Shown here piece after piece: positions 9,322-18,848 of a stretch of DNA of 64,000 nucleotides. The notes beneath the pieces are model-generated. The model saw only the letters and a program-made list of their open reading frames with translations. It was not told the origin of the DNA and did not search any database. The stretch covers positions 45,122 through 109,121 of the forward strand of contig JAJDDY010000039.1 of assembly GCA_029260075.1 (NCBI GenBank). The letters are read 5' to 3'. Position numbers and translations under genes: made by a program. This DNA is from Phycisphaerae bacterium. GTDB taxonomy: Bacteria > Planctomycetota > Phycisphaerae > UBA1845. Positions within the stretch are counted from its first letter, which is position 1, and the number at the start of each line of letters is the position of its first letter.

Positions 9322-10877
9322 CGCCCTCCACGCAAGGATCCGGTCGATACGACGTGATCGTCATCGGTGCCGGGCACAACGGACTTGCTGCGGCGGCGCT
9401 TCTGGGCAAGAGCGGCCGCAAGGTGCTCGTTGTCGAGCGGCGAGCGATCATCGGCGGTGTGGCGGCTGGCGAGGAGTTTCATCCCGAATATCGAACCGCC
9501 GGATTGCTTCACGATAGCTCGACGCTTTGCGTCGATATGCTGAGCACACTGCAACTCGCACGGCATGGCCTATCTCTAACCAAAGAACCGGCGGCGGTCT
9601 TCATGCCTCACCTCGAGGGTCCGGGTTTGCTCTTAAGTCGCGACGCAGGGAACGCAGGGCAAGAGCTTGGCGCATCGTCCAATGGCGACGCGAAGGCATA
9701 CGCCGAATACCGAACGTTCCTTGCGAGCATTCGTAACTTCGTACAACGCTTACTCGGCGCTCCGCCGCCGGACCTCTACGGCGACGGCTTTTCATCCCTG
9801 ATGCCACTGGTGCGTCACGGCATCGCGATGCGCCGACTTGGTCGCGATACGATGATGGAACTCATGCGCATCGTCCCGATGCCTATCGAAGATTATCTAA
9901 ACGAACGGTTCGAGTCGGACGTGCTCAAAGCCGCACTTGCGGCGCCGGGGATCTACGGAACGTTCATGGGGCCACGATCACCCGGCGGTATGGGAAGTCT
10001 CCTTCGCTACGAGTGCATGGCCGGCGCCGCAGTGGTCGGTGGACCGGCTTCACTGATCGCCGCTCTTGAGTCGTCGGCAGAATCGCACGGCGTAGAGATT
10101 CGTACCTCAGCAGAGGTGGTCGGAATACGCGACGACGCCGACGTTGCGGTTGGCGTCACGCTCGCCGACGGCAACGAAATCGATGCATCCGTCGTGGTGT
10201 CGTCGTGCGATCCCAAGCGGACGATTTCTTGGTTGCGATCGACTACTGAAGATACTGTTTTGCTCAAACGACAAATCCAGAACTTCCGTACGCGCGGTAC
10301 AACCGCCAAGGTCAACTTGGCCCTTAGCGGGCCTTTGCGGTTTTCGTGTCGACCGGACCTAACGATCGAGCACGCACGAATCGGCGAGACGCTCGACTAT
10401 CTCGAGCACGCGTTCGATGCAGTGAAGTATCGTAAGTTTTCCGAATCGCCCATTCTCGATATTTGCGTGCCCACCGTTGCCGCACCGGACCTTGCGCCGG
10501 CCGGTCACAGCGTGGCGTCTATCCTCGTCCACTTCGCCCCGCACCATTTGGATCCTGCATGGGACAACCGATCGCGCGATGCCCTTGGTGACACGGTAGT
10601 GGCCACACTCGAACGATACGCCCCGAACATTCGCAAGATGATCGTGGGCAAGGAAGTTCTAACGCCCGCGGATATCGCAGATCGATACGGCCTTAGTGGT
10701 GGGCACATCTACCAGGGCGAGCACGGTCTGGACCAACTGCTGATCCGCCCGACGCCGCAGTGCGTGCGGTACGAGACACCGATCAAGGGCTTGTTCTTGG
10801 GTGGGAGCGGAAGCCATCCCGGCGGTGGCATCACCTGCGCCCCCGGCGTGCTGGCGGCGAAAACGGTCATCGGCTAA
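9318..10877 (+). CDS. PYROXD2-like FAD-dependent oxidoreductase (second of pair)
   Basis: This 519-residue paralogue of the preceding gene starts at the ATG that overlaps the upstream stop (ATGA, 9318-9321). The longer upstream frame only reads through the neighbour. The FAD motif GAGHNGLAAAALLGKSG lies near residue 16-32 and the terminal motif GSGSHPGGGITCAPG lies near residue 500. The shared architecture (ESDVLKAAL, GTFMGPRSPG, RTRGTTAKVNLAL) shows an old duplication. The two are far from identical and may form subunits of one enzyme. The reaction is unknown. Confidence 0.9.
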   Translation: MTPSTQGSGRYDVIVIGAGHNGLAAAALLGKSGRKVLVVERRAIIGGVAAGEEFHPEYRTAGLLHDSSTLCVDMLSTLQLARHGLSLTKEPAAVFMPHLEGPGLLLSRDAGNAGQELGASSNGDAKAYAEYRTFLASIRNFVQRLLGAPPPDLYGDGFSSLMPLVRHGIAMRRLGRDTMMELMRIVPMPIEDYLNERFESDVLKAALAAPGIYGTFMGPRSPGGMGSLLRYECMAGAAVVGGPASLIAALESSAESHGVEIRTSAEVVGIRDDADVAVGVTLADGNEIDASVVVSSCDPKRTISWLRSTTEDTVLLKRQIQNFRTRGTTAKVNLALSGPLRFSCRPDLTIEHARIGETLDYLEHAFDAVKYRKFSESPILDICVPTVAAPDLAPAGHSVASILVHFAPHHLDPAWDNRSRDALGDTVVATLERYAPNIRKMIVGKEVLTPADIADRYGLSGGHIYQGEHGLDQLLIRPTPQCVRYETPIKGLFLGGSGSHPGGGITCAPGVLAAKTVIG

Positions 10878-10901
10878 GCACGACGCTCAGGATGTCTTGA
10901 A

Positions 10902-10990
10902 CACGTCGAAAAGTCAAAATGTCGGAAGAATCAGAGCTAACCGTTTCGACATTTTGACATTTCGACGTCTCGACGTCTCGACGTTTCTAC
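10902..10990. repeat. CGTCGAAA palindromic array, family D
   Basis: The left half carries CGTCGAAAAGTCAAAATGTC and the right half carries TTTCGACATTTTGACATTTC followed by CGACGTCT repeats. The halves are broadly complementary, so the transcript could fold into one long imperfect hairpin. Similar arrays lie at 19980-20053 and 46869-46910. Confidence 0.65.
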
Positions 10991-11074
10991 ACGCCGACGT
11001 TTGATTTATCGGCTGGACATCGATAAGGTCGATGCCCGTGTGATCCCAAGAACTCCTTGTCGTGAGAATGATCC

Positions 11075-12352
11075 ATGACCGTTGCCGCAGAGACCTCGTT
11101 CGACCACATCGCCGCCGTCGATCCGGAAATCTTTCCCATCATGAACGCCGAGGTGCGTCGTCAGCAGGATACGATCGAGCTCATCGCCTCCGAAAACCAT
11201 GTGTCGAAGGCCGTGCTTGAGGCATTGGGATCGGTGTTCACGAACAAGTATGCCGAGGGTTATCCGGGACGAAGATACTACGGTGGCTGCGAGAACATGG
11301 ACGGCGTCGAAGACTTGGCGCGCAACCGGGCCAAGCAAATCTTCGGATGCGACCATGCCAACGTTCAGCCCCATTCCGGAAGCCAGGCCAACACCGCGGT
11401 CTTTCTTGCTGCGCTCCAACCCGGCGACACGATCTTGTCGCTCGACCTCGCACACGGCGGCCACCTGTCGCACGGGTTGAGAGTCAACATCAGCGGTTTG
11501 CTTTACAATATCGTTTCGTACGGCGTGGACCGCAAGACGGAACAGTTTGACTTCAACGAAATTCGCCGCCTCGCTCGCGAGCATAAGCCTAAGTTGATCA
11601 TCACGGGTGCGTCAGCCTACCCTCGCACGATTGATTTCGACACGTTTTCGGAGATCGCCGAAGAAGTGGGCGCGGCGCACATGGCGGACATCGCGCACAT
11701 TGCAGGCCTCGTGGCGACCGGTTTGCATCCCAGCCCAATCGCGTCTGCAGACTATGTCACGTCCACGACACACAAGACGCTTCGCGGTCCGCGCGGCGGA
11801 CTCATCATGTGCAAAGAAGCATACGCCAAGAAGATCGATTCGCGCATCTTCCCCGGTTCACAGGGCGGACCCTTGATGCACTGCATCGCCGCCAAGGCGA
11901 TTGCGTTTCACGAGGCGTTGCAGCCGGAGTTCGCGACCTATCAAGAGCAGATCATTGACAACGCCCGAGCGCTCGCCGAGGCGTTGGTGAGCAAGGGCAA
12001 CCGCATCGTATCTGGCGGAACGGACAACCATCTCATGCTGCTCGATCTGCGGCCGGCGTATCCCAACGTGACAGGTCAGCAGGCGGAAGACTGGCTTGGG
12101 GCGGCTGGGATGATTGTCAACAAGAACATGATCCCGTTCGACGAGCGGAAGCCGACGCAAACCAGCGGACTGCGTCTCGGCACACCGGCGGCGACCACGC
12201 GCGGACTCAAAGAGGACGAGATGCGGCAAATCGGCGTTTGGATCGATCGGGTGCTACAGAGTCAAGGTCCTGAGAGCGGATCGGACGGCGCGGCCACAAT
12301 CGAAGCGGTACGCGCTGAAGTTCGTTCGATGTGTGATCAGTTCCCACTGTGA
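11075..12352 (+). CDS. glyA: Serine hydroxymethyltransferase
   Basis: This 425-residue PLP enzyme interconverts serine and glycine and loads one-carbon units onto tetrahydrofolate. The PLP lysine is K234 in [32 protein letters not shown] at the start and the HSGSQAN stretch are also typical. Length is normal for the bacterial family. A GAGAA ribosome site lies just before the ATG. It stands alone behind a palindromic array. No glycine riboswitch is visible upstream. Confidence 0.97.
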   Translation: MTVAAETSFDHIAAVDPEIFPIMNAEVRRQQDTIELIASENHVSKAVLEALGSVFTNKYAEGYPGRRYYGGCENMDGVEDLARNRAKQIFGCDHANVQPHSGSQANTAVFLAALQPGDTILSLDLAHGGHLSHGLRVNISGLLYNIVSYGVDRKTEQFDFNEIRRLAREHKPKLIITGASAYPRTIDFDTFSEIAEEVGAAHMADIAHIAGLVATGLHPSPIASADYVTSTTHKTLRGPRGGLIMCKEAYAKKIDSRIFPGSQGGPLMHCIAAKAIAFHEALQPEFATYQEQIIDNARALAEALVSKGNRIVSGGTDNHLMLLDLRPAYPNVTGQQAEDWLGAAGMIVNKNMIPFDERKPTQTSGLRLGTPAATTRGLKEDEMRQIGVWIDRVLQSQGPESGSDGAATIEAVRAEVRSMCDQFPL

Positions 12353-12590
12353 CGGATGCGTCCGCGAGGGACGCAGGAACGGGTTTCCAATCTCGTCCGC
12401 GCCCATCCACAGCATCGCCACCACTGGCGGACGACCGGAGGCCAATGTCTTCGACACACGACCGCGACGTCGCCATCGCAACTTCTCCGCACAAGTCAGC
12501 TCGATTCTCGAAAACAAACGGCCGAAACTGACCGATAAGACGTGGTGGTATCGCGCGGGATCGCGCGTTTTGGGAACAGGAACCATCGCG

Positions 12591-13946
12591 ATGATCAACC
12601 ACTCGGTAACTTGGCTGTTTGTTTCGGCAATGTACTCACTCGCGGCGCCGCCGTTTGCGGAGCACGGGTTCGAGGAAGCCCGCGATGTTGCGGGTCGCGA
12701 GAACAAACTCGTCTTGCTGTTCTTCAGCAAGATTGACGACGACCAGAGCAACGGTTACCGGCAAGCGACTTGGCTTGACGACGAAGTGAAGACTTGGATC
12801 GAGGAACGCGCTGTAGCCATTGAGGTTTCGACGAACGAGATGTCGCGCCTGAGTTCACGTTTCGACGTGGAAACCCTTCCGACCGTACTGTTGGTCTCGC
12901 CATCGGGATCGACGCGGGCGCGCATTAGCGGATATCGTGGACCGCGGCGGTTCATCTCGGAGATGAATCAGCGACTGCGGGCAAGTGACCCGCTGGCGCT
13001 GGCCCGGGAGCGATTCGACACATCGGCCGACCAACCCTCAGCAGCACTTGCGTTCGCACGTGAACTAGAACGCATAGGTCGAATCGACGAAGCACTTGCG
13101 CAATACGTGAATGCGTTTGAGGGCAGAGGCGCTGCGATCACGAGCTACGGCGGTATTCAAATGTTAGTTCTTGACGAAGTCGGAAGGCTCGCTGCAACGA
13201 ACGACGCCGCCAACGCCGTGCTCGTGCGATGGCGTGACGAGAGTCGTCGTCGTCTTATTACCGGTAAGCCGCAGCGGACAGACCCAGCCATCCTCGTCAC
13301 CGCCGATATGCAGCTCGATGCACTCCCCGACGCGCTGTCAGCCTACCAAGTGGTCTCGGATCAGTACCCAAGACAACCGACGACGCGGCTATTGCGGGCG
13401 TCGATCGTCCGGGGCGCGATCGATGCTCGTGCCTACTCAACGGTCGTTAAGCTTGTCAACCCTGTCGAGCAAATCGGACAGGCCCATCAGCTATATCAAA
13501 ACGACAGCAACCGCCCCATTCCGCCTGACGTTGATGCGGACAACTATCGTGCCTTCGTCCGTCGCACGTTCGTCGACCGAACGATTGGATACTATGAAGT
13601 GTTGATCGGGACCGGTCACGCGGATGAGGCATCGACGGTCGCGTCTATGCTCTTGGCTGTTGACGGACGACCGACCACGTACCACGCGCTGGCTCAAGCC
13701 GGAGCGCGCACCGGCCAGCCGACATTGGACAACGTAGCCCAAGCATCGTACGCGGTGGAACACACGACGCCGATATCGCTCGAAACGCTTTCGACGCTTG
13801 TTCGAATTCATACACTGCGGAAGGAAACCGAGGACGCTTCGCGAATCGTCGAGCTATATGCACCGAAGCTCGCAACGCAGCGCGATCGGAATACCTTGCG
13901 ACAATGCTTGGCTGACAAGGCACCGACAAGTCCGATCGCGCCGTGA
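12591..13946 (+). CDS. Exported thioredoxin-fold protein with TPR-like helices
   Basis: The 451-residue product starts at the ATG at 12591, preceded by an AGGA site. The longer frame upstream has no leader. A hydrophobic N-terminus (about 5-20) is a probable signal peptide. Residues 25-125 resemble a thioredoxin-like domain (NKLVLLFFSKIDDD, FDVETLPTVLLVSPSG), but the usual CxxC is replaced by S-K-I-D-D, so redox activity is unlikely. The rest is helical with TPR character (ALAFARELERIGRIDEALAQYVNAF). Function is unknown. A scaffold or chaperone-like role in the envelope is only a guess. Confidence 0.75.
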   Translation: MINHSVTWLFVSAMYSLAAPPFAEHGFEEARDVAGRENKLVLLFFSKIDDDQSNGYRQATWLDDEVKTWIEERAVAIEVSTNEMSRLSSRFDVETLPTVLLVSPSGSTRARISGYRGPRRFISEMNQRLRASDPLALARERFDTSADQPSAALAFARELERIGRIDEALAQYVNAFEGRGAAITSYGGIQMLVLDEVGRLAATNDAANAVLVRWRDESRRRLITGKPQRTDPAILVTADMQLDALPDALSAYQVVSDQYPRQPTTRLLRASIVRGAIDARAYSTVVKLVNPVEQIGQAHQLYQNDSNRPIPPDVDADNYRAFVRRTFVDRTIGYYEVLIGTGHADEASTVASMLLAVDGRPTTYHALAQAGARTGQPTLDNVAQASYAVEHTTPISLETLSTLVRIHTLRKETEDASRIVELYAPKLATQRDRNTLRQCLADKAPTSPIAP

Positions 13947-13980
13947 CATTTCTACTTCACGAACCGCCGCGTGCCTAGTC

Positions 13981-14121
13981 CCAGAATGTGTGCGAGAAGA
14001 CGTATTGGAGGGTTTGCGATGAACCGAGCCGCGCCCGTGAGGAAGCGGTTTTCGCCAGCGAGCCAGGATCGCTTCCTTACGGGCGCGGCTCGAAAAGAAG
14101 CTTCTCACACACGTTCTCAGG
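13981..14121. repeat. MITE-like element, variant of family A
   Basis: The core palindrome GAGCCGCGCCCGTGAGGAAG / CTTCCTTACGGGCGCGGCTC lies at 14026-14091. Outer inverted repeats (AGAATGTGTGCGAGAAG on the left, with two mismatches to the right end read in reverse) bound a ~140-bp unit. A relative with the same outer arms lies at 39951-40088. Confidence 0.75.
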
Positions 14122-14175
14122 CTGAACATGACACAAGTGGATCGGATGTCGAAAGGGTCGGCAGCGTGACGATGG

Positions 14176-15216
14176 TCAGGGGGCGCCGGTCGGCAGGTTC
14201 CAGGGTGCGGCGTTGAGTACGCCGGCGGTCTGGTTTTTCGGGTCACCTACCCACTTGTAGGCCTCGGAGAGAACTTGTGCGCGTCTTTCGTACCCGCCCT
14301 GTTGGAATTCATCGCGAATCTTGCCGCCAGACGAGCCCACGACAGACACCAGAATCTCCTCCAACGACCAGATGGTTCGCTCAAGAATGTCCCGCTCCTC
14401 GAAGGCAAGATTCGGCGCGTTGTATCGCTCCGCATCCAATCGGAGCAGCACCCCGAGTCGGTGAACAAGCTGAGTCTTCTGTGCAGCGGTCAACCCGTCG
14501 AGCACACCGGGGCGCTGAAGAAAATAGTAGGCAAACAGCTCGACCCCGTCTGCGATTCCGCCGAGCCGACGACGCGTCGACACACGCCGGTCCAGCAATG
14601 CGATGTACGTGTCGAAGACCACCGCGACTTGGCTAGGATAGTCGAGCGCCTCAAAAATTCGCCCCAAGACGGCCGAACTCGTCTCGGCAGCGCCCGCATC
14701 GGCCAACGCCTTAACGACCAGCGCCAGCTTGGGTGCATCGGTCCCTATGGCCGCCCGCTGCGCCACCAAGCCCTTGGCGCACAGCGCGCGTGGTACCACG
14801 TGCTTCGACTTAAGGCAAGACAGCAACGCAGGCAGCGTTTCCACCCGGTTGAGATCGACGAGAACCTGAGCCAGCGCCCAGGCGAGTCTTGGGTTGAGAC
14901 GCGGATTGGAAAAACTGGTTTCCGCAACCTTTGCGAACTGGGCCGGGAACTGCGCAGCAAAGGCCTGCCCGTTGCCGGGATGCTGTGCCTGAATACGGAA
15001 ACGTTCGCGGAAAGCTACCAACTCGCGGAAATTGCTGATTTCGTTCGTGATCCACTGACGGATGCGATCCTGATCGCCCGAGCCGACGGCAGCCATGCCG
15101 CGGATCGTATCAATCATCGAATCCAACTGGTTTCCCTGCTGCGCACGAACGGCGGAATCCCCCACGCCCACGAGACAGACAAGGCACACCAAGCCATACA
15201 CAACTGTTCTTCGCAT
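14176..15216 (-). CDS. Secreted protein with HEAT-like helical repeats
   Basis: This 346-residue protein begins with a clear signal peptide (MRRTVVYGLVCLVCLVGVGDSAVRAQ). The mature part is all-helical. The region LPALLSCLKSKHVVPRALCAKGLVAQ resembles HEAT/armadillo repeats, but I cannot place repeat borders with certainty. No catalytic motif is seen. It is transcribed away from rex, and the 3' end faces a MITE-like element. Function is unknown, and such repeats usually bind other proteins. Confidence 0.75.
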   Translation of the reverse strand: MRRTVVYGLVCLVCLVGVGDSAVRAQQGNQLDSMIDTIRGMAAVGSGDQDRIRQWITNEISNFRELVAFRERFRIQAQHPGNGQAFAAQFPAQFAKVAETSFSNPRLNPRLAWALAQVLVDLNRVETLPALLSCLKSKHVVPRALCAKGLVAQRAAIGTDAPKLALVVKALADAGAAETSSAVLGRIFEALDYPSQVAVVFDTYIALLDRRVSTRRRLGGIADGVELFAYYFLQRPGVLDGLTAAQKTQLVHRLGVLLRLDAERYNAPNLAFEERDILERTIWSLEEILVSVVGSSGGKIRDEFQQGGYERRAQVLSEAYKWVGDPKNQTAGVLNAAPWNLPTGAP

Positions 15217-15736
15217 TCAACATCTCTCGTCGTCGCGACCGGGCAAGCTGTCGATCGGCCAACTTAACCAGGGGTTCCAAGCGAGGTCCGCAACGGAAAT
15301 CGCCGCCTGGACTGCACCATCAGCGGGCTGTCGCCGCAGTCCAAAGAGGGGAAGCATCCCGGATCGCCCCACCTATGTCAAGTCACAGGGCACCGCACGA
15401 AGGCGGGGGAGAAGGGCACAACGCACGTTGTCTTGGCGGTCCGGACTGGGGCGTTTCCCTCCGTTCCGAACGTCAACCCGGCCCCACCCGTCCCGGGGTC
15501 AAGCCCACGCCATGGCGAGTGTGACGCGTTTTGGATAGCGCGCTCAGACGTAGTGTACCTTGACCCACGACGATAAGACGTATAGCTTCGCGGGCAGGCG
15601 AACGGCTTCTATCCAACTGTAGCGTCTGGGCACCAATTCTTCGTGGTACGCCATGACATTCCGCTGCTACCTTTGGAGCGAGAATGCCATAGTGTGTAGA
15701 CACACCGCCATCCGGGGCTGCTTGGATTGATGGTTC
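15217..15736. other. Divergent intergenic region, nothing recognised
   Basis: This 520-bp gap lies between the secreted HEAT-like protein (minus) and rex (plus), so it should hold two promoters. I found no good -35/-10 pair, no TTGTGA-N-TCACAA type Rex operator and no member of the repeat families listed here. Confidence 0.5.
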
Positions 15737-16393
15737 ATGGGCAAATCGGACAGCATACCGGCGCCAGCCGTTCGCCGCCTCAGCTTATACCTCCGACAAC
15801 TCGAAGCCTTCCAGGTTCGCAGTGTGCGTACGGTGTCAAGCAAACAGCTGGGTGAAGCGCTGAGCCTTTCCGACGCCCAGGTCCGAAAAGATCTCGCCTA
15901 CTTCGGGCAGTTCGGCCTGCCCGGGGTCGGCTACCGCGTGCCCGACCTTATCCAGCGCGTCCGCGGCATTCTCGGTACGGACAAAATGTCCAACGCGTTG
16001 CTGGTCGGTGTCGGAAATCTCGGCCGGGCGCTGATAGCTTTTCGCGGATTCGCCAAGCGCGGATTTCGCATCGCAGCAGCGTTCGACAAGGATGCGTCAA
16101 AAATCGGGCTAGAAATATCAGGCCCGACGATGCTGCGCGTTCAACCCCTCAAGGATATGGCGACGGCGGCTAAGGCTGAGTCGGCACGTCTCGGCGTCTT
16201 GGCGGTTCCGGCCGAGTCTGCTCAAGCGGTAGCGGATCAGATGATCGCAGCCGGGATACTCGGTCTATTGAACTTCGCGCCGGTGCGTTTGCAAGTTCGT
16301 TCGCATGTAGCCGTTTCTTCCGTCGACTTGGCTGTTCACCTTGAGCAGCTTTCGTTCCAACTCTCCGACCACGCCAATCCGGCGTGTGACTAG
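15737..16393 (+). CDS. rex: Redox-sensing transcriptional repressor Rex
   Basis: This 218-residue repressor senses the NADH/NAD ratio and controls fermentation and respiration genes. Residues 10-75 form the winged helix (SKQLGEALSLSDAQVRKDLA, FGLPGVGYRV). The Rossmann NAD(H) domain follows, with LVGVGNLGRALIAF near residue 88. Length is normal for Rex. A possible target in the window is ldhA at 54.6-55.6 kb, but no Rex operator could be found near either gene. The stop codon TAG forms part of the first bases of a MITE-like element. Confidence 0.95.
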   Translation: MGKSDSIPAPAVRRLSLYLRQLEAFQVRSVRTVSSKQLGEALSLSDAQVRKDLAYFGQFGLPGVGYRVPDLIQRVRGILGTDKMSNALLVGVGNLGRALIAFRGFAKRGFRIAAAFDKDASKIGLEISGPTMLRVQPLKDMATAAKAESARLGVLAVPAESAQAVADQMIAAGILGLLNFAPVRLQVRSHVAVSSVDLAVHLEQLSFQLSDHANPACD

Positions 16394-16523
16394 CAGTTTG
16401 TCACGACCCAAATGACGGGTTTGTCGGATCCGAGCCAATCCGAGCCGAGCCGCGACCGTGAGGGAGCGTTGTCGAGCTGTCACGTCCGACTTGCCAGAGT
16501 CCGCTTCCTTACCGACGCGGCTC
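16391..16523. repeat. MITE-like element, family A (right end degenerate)
   Basis: It begins at the TA of the rex stop codon with TAGCAGTTTGTCACG and AATGACGGGTTT. The core palindrome GAGCCGCGACCGTGAGGGAG / CTTCCTTACCGACGCGGCTC lies at 16447-16523. The right terminal repeat is no longer recognisable. Confidence 0.7.
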
Positions 16524-16696
16524 CGCTAACCCTTCCTTCGACGTGCAACAGAACACAAGCAGCCGGGTGACGCCCTTGTCCGTCTGTAGGCACGGTTGTG
16601 TCGGTGCGCTCGTGCGACGTCGGCTTTCCACGCGCGCATGTATCGACCCTTCACTATGGCCGCGCCGTTTCAACCAACTGCTCGAACGCACGCCCG

Positions 16697-16725
16697 TTGT
16701 GATTAGGTCCTTGCTTGGCTACAAT
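16697..16725 (+). promoter_or_regulatory. Possible sigma70 promoter for the NifU-C scaffold gene
   Basis: TTGTGA at 16697-16702 and TACAAT at 16720-16725 have a 17-base spacer. The start codon is 75 bases downstream of the -10 box. Confidence 0.45.
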
Positions 16726-16800
16726 AAAGTTTGTTTGGACAGTCCCTCGCGTCTTTCGCATTGTCCTCGCGCCGTTCCGGCACCGGGAGCATTCGTCGGT

Positions 16801-17064
16801 ATGACACCATCGACCGACTCAACGTCTTCGCAACAGAAGCAACTACACAAGCGTATCGCCGCTGTGATCGAGACCGTTCGGCCCATGGCACAAAGCGACG
16901 GCGGAGATTTCGAACTCGTTGACGTTTCGCCCCATGGCGTCGTGCAGATTCGCCTGCTCGGCGCATGCGTCGGCTGCCCATCCAGCGAAACGACGATTTC
17001 TCTCGGCATCGAACGCGCACTGAAGGACCGCGTTCCAGAAGTCAAACGGGTAGTGCGCGTGTAG
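16801..17064 (+). CDS. NifU C-terminal domain Fe-S scaffold protein
   Basis: This 87-residue protein consists only of a NifU-C (Nfu) domain, which carries and hands over iron-sulfur clusters. The two cluster cysteines are C56 and C59 in LLGACVGCPS, and SDGGDFELV near residue 32-40 is also typical. Larger family members such as NfuA have an extra A-type domain that is absent here. I start at the ATG at 16801 because everything before it in frame lacks homology and a promoter lies between. No suf or isc genes are adjacent. Confidence 0.9.
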   Translation: MTPSTDSTSSQQKQLHKRIAAVIETVRPMAQSDGGDFELVDVSPHGVVQIRLLGACVGCPSSETTISLGIERALKDRVPEVKRVVRV

Positions 17065-17087
17065 CAAGTTAGGCGATGACAGTGCAG

Positions 17088-17240
17088 CGGGGTGCGTGAC
17101 ACAATCGGCGGGCAGCTTTCAGAGCCCGAAGCGCCAGCGCCGGGTCTTGGGTGGTCAACTAAACGTGTTGGGACCCGCTCGCTTGCGCTCGGGGCTCTGA
17201 CAAGAACTACGTCGCAGACTGAATCGCGCACGGGTTCGAT
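17088..17240. repeat. Inverted-repeat element, family C (long form)
   Basis: The inner boundaries are TCAGAGCCCG at 17119 and CGGGGCTCTGA ending at 17200. The left outer arm GGGTGCGTGACACAATCGGC matches, in reverse, the right outer arm of the copy near 44.2 kb. The right outer arm here is weak. Confidence 0.6.
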
Positions 17241-17333
17241 GATTCGCAAGCCGCCAAGAGTGTCACGCACGCTGTGCAGCGCTCTTCCAGTGCACGGCTG
17301 GCGTGATCAGGCGGCCGACGCCACAATAGACGC

Positions 17334-18488
17334 ATGTCCCTCGACCCATTGCCAAACTCCGCCGACCAACGCCCGCAGTCGACCGACGTTCCGCCCAAAC
17401 CGACGGCCGGCGACGAGTCTGGCACGACGAGCGCCGCGGGCGGCGGCCTGTTCGACCATTCGCTCGAATCGCTCGTCAGCTTGATGGCGTCGTGGAATCA
17501 GCCGAAGTTCCGAGCGTCGCAGATCATGGAATGGACCTACCGTCGGTCGGCGACGAGCTACGGTGAAATGACCAATCTTCCCAACGCCCTTCGCGACCGG
17601 CTCGAAGGCGAATCACCCATGTATCAATCAAAGATAGTGCGTCAGCAGGATTCTCGTGACGGCACCACGAAAATACTTCTCGGTTGGCCCGGCGGAGCGA
17701 CCACCGAGTGTGTAAGCATTCCGGGTGATCGCCGAAGAACGGCGTGCGTGTCGACGCAGGTTGGCTGTCCTGTGCGGTGTACGTTTTGTGCGAGCGGCGT
17801 GAACGGGTTGCAGCGTCAACTCACCGCCGGACAAATCGTCGAGCAGGCCATGCGTCTCCGCAAGCTTGGCGACAACGCCGTCCGCCTATCGCACGTGGTG
17901 TTCATGGGTTTGGGTGAACCGCTGGCGAACTTCGCAGCCACAAGCGGCGCGTTGACCAAGATCAACTCAGCAGACGGCATGGACATCGGCGCACGCAAGA
18001 TTACGGTGAGCACCGTGGGGCTGCCGACGCCCATGCGTCGACTTGCGGACTTGCGTCTCCAGATCACGCTGGCCATCTCGTTGCATGCGCCGACGGACGA
18101 ACTTCGCGCCGAACTCATACCGTGGGCCGAGCGCGTGCCGATCGCATCGCTCATCGACGCAGCCAATTACTATTTTCGTCAGACCGGCCGGGAGATTACG
18201 CTGGAATATCTTCTGCTCGACGGGGTCAACAACGCCACGCACCACGCTAAGGAAACCGCGCGAGTGGCCAAGCAGATGCGTGCCAACGTGAACGTGATCG
18301 CGTATAACCCGGTCGAGGGGCTCCCCTATCGCCGCCCTTCCGACGAATCTACATCGCGGTTCGTGGCCACGCTTCGCCGGGAAGGCGTCAACACGCACCT
18401 CAGACGCAGTCGCGGTCGCGACATCGACGCCGCATGCGGACAACTCCGACGACGCGTAGCAGCCGAGAACGACAAGCGCGGCGTGTGA
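17334..18488 (+). CDS. rlmN: Dual-specificity 23S rRNA / tRNA adenine-C2 methyltransferase RlmN
   Basis: This 384-residue radical SAM enzyme methylates C2 of A2503 in 23S rRNA and A37 in some tRNAs. The iron-sulfur cluster motif is C145-x3-C149-x2-C152 (GCPVRCTFCASG). The mechanistic cysteines appear as C138 (RRTACVSTQ) and the C-terminal RGRDIDAACGQLR. Other family blocks are HVVFMGLGEPLAN and ITVSTVGLP. The first ~40 residues are Pro/Thr/Ser-rich and not conserved, so the start could be slightly further in. It is probably a single gene, followed by a tRNA. Confidence 0.95.
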   Translation: MSLDPLPNSADQRPQSTDVPPKPTAGDESGTTSAAGGGLFDHSLESLVSLMASWNQPKFRASQIMEWTYRRSATSYGEMTNLPNALRDRLEGESPMYQSKIVRQQDSRDGTTKILLGWPGGATTECVSIPGDRRRTACVSTQVGCPVRCTFCASGVNGLQRQLTAGQIVEQAMRLRKLGDNAVRLSHVVFMGLGEPLANFAATSGALTKINSADGMDIGARKITVSTVGLPTPMRRLADLRLQITLAISLHAPTDELRAELIPWAERVPIASLIDAANYYFRQTGREITLEYLLLDGVNNATHHAKETARVAKQMRANVNVIAYNPVEGLPYRRPSDESTSRFVATLRREGVNTHLRRSRGRDIDAACGQLRRRVAAENDKRGV

Positions 18489-18508
18489 CAACAAACGGCG
18501 TGGAATCT

Positions 18509-18545
18509 CGGCCGCGACCCAGTCACTTGAGCCGTGACGAAGCAC
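18509..18545. repeat. Fragment of family A element (right end only)
   Basis: CGGCCGCGACCC, then GTCACTTGAGCCGTGACGAA and GCAC, match the right arm of the complete copy at 56434-56586. The remainder of the element is missing. A family B element starts six bases further on. Confidence 0.6.
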
Positions 18546-18550
18546 GCGCA

Positions 18551-18680
18551 CCTGTTGAACAAGGCAGGTAATCCGGTCCGTCGCCAAAGACCGGCGTGCC
18601 CCAACGAGCGAGGTCCGCGTCATGAGGCGGAAATCGCTATGGATCACCGGCTGGAAGCCGGTGCCACACTTAGTCAACCA
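18551..18680. repeat. Inverted-repeat element, family B
   Basis: The left arm is CCTGTTGAACAA and the right arm ends in GGTGCCACACTTAGTCAA. Near the right end lies the hairpin CACCGGCTGGAAGCCGGTG, preceded by GGAAATCGCTATGGAT. Copies of about the same length lie at 44323-44456 and 59223-59353. Confidence 0.7.
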
Positions 18681-18773
18681 CCTTCGATGCGCGTCGAACG
18701 GTTGACGACCCGGCCACGTCCTGATGCAATGGACCGGCGATCTTCGTGTCGCGTCGCAATTTTCAGCAACGAA

Positions 18774-18846
18774 GGGCCTGTAGCTCAGCGGTTAGAGCAA
18801 GCGACTCATAATCGCTCGGTCGAGGGTTCGAATCCCTCTGGGCCCA
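18774..18846 (+). tRNA. tRNA-Ile2 (CAU anticodon, lysidine-modified type)
   Basis: The 73-base cloverleaf has acceptor GGGCCTG / TGGGCCC, D stem GCTC/GAGC, anticodon stem AGCGA/TCGCT with loop CTCATAA, T stem GAGGG/CCCTC and discriminator A. The anticodon is CAT, but the anticodon arm and its surroundings (GCGACTCATAATCGCT) match E. coli tRNA-Ile2 and not tRNA-Met. It should therefore read AUA after TilS converts C34 to lysidine. CCA is not encoded. Confidence 0.93.
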
Positions 18847-18848
18847 GT

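Noticed and set aside
7732..10877. Calling the flavoprotein pair phytoene desaturases (crtI) of a carotenoid operon
   Set aside because: No phytoene synthase or cyclase is nearby, and the end motifs fit PYROXD2 better than CrtI.
14275..15267. 330-codon plus-strand frame opposite the secreted HEAT-like gene
   Set aside because: The minus-strand frame has a clear signal peptide and helical repeats, while this one has neither.
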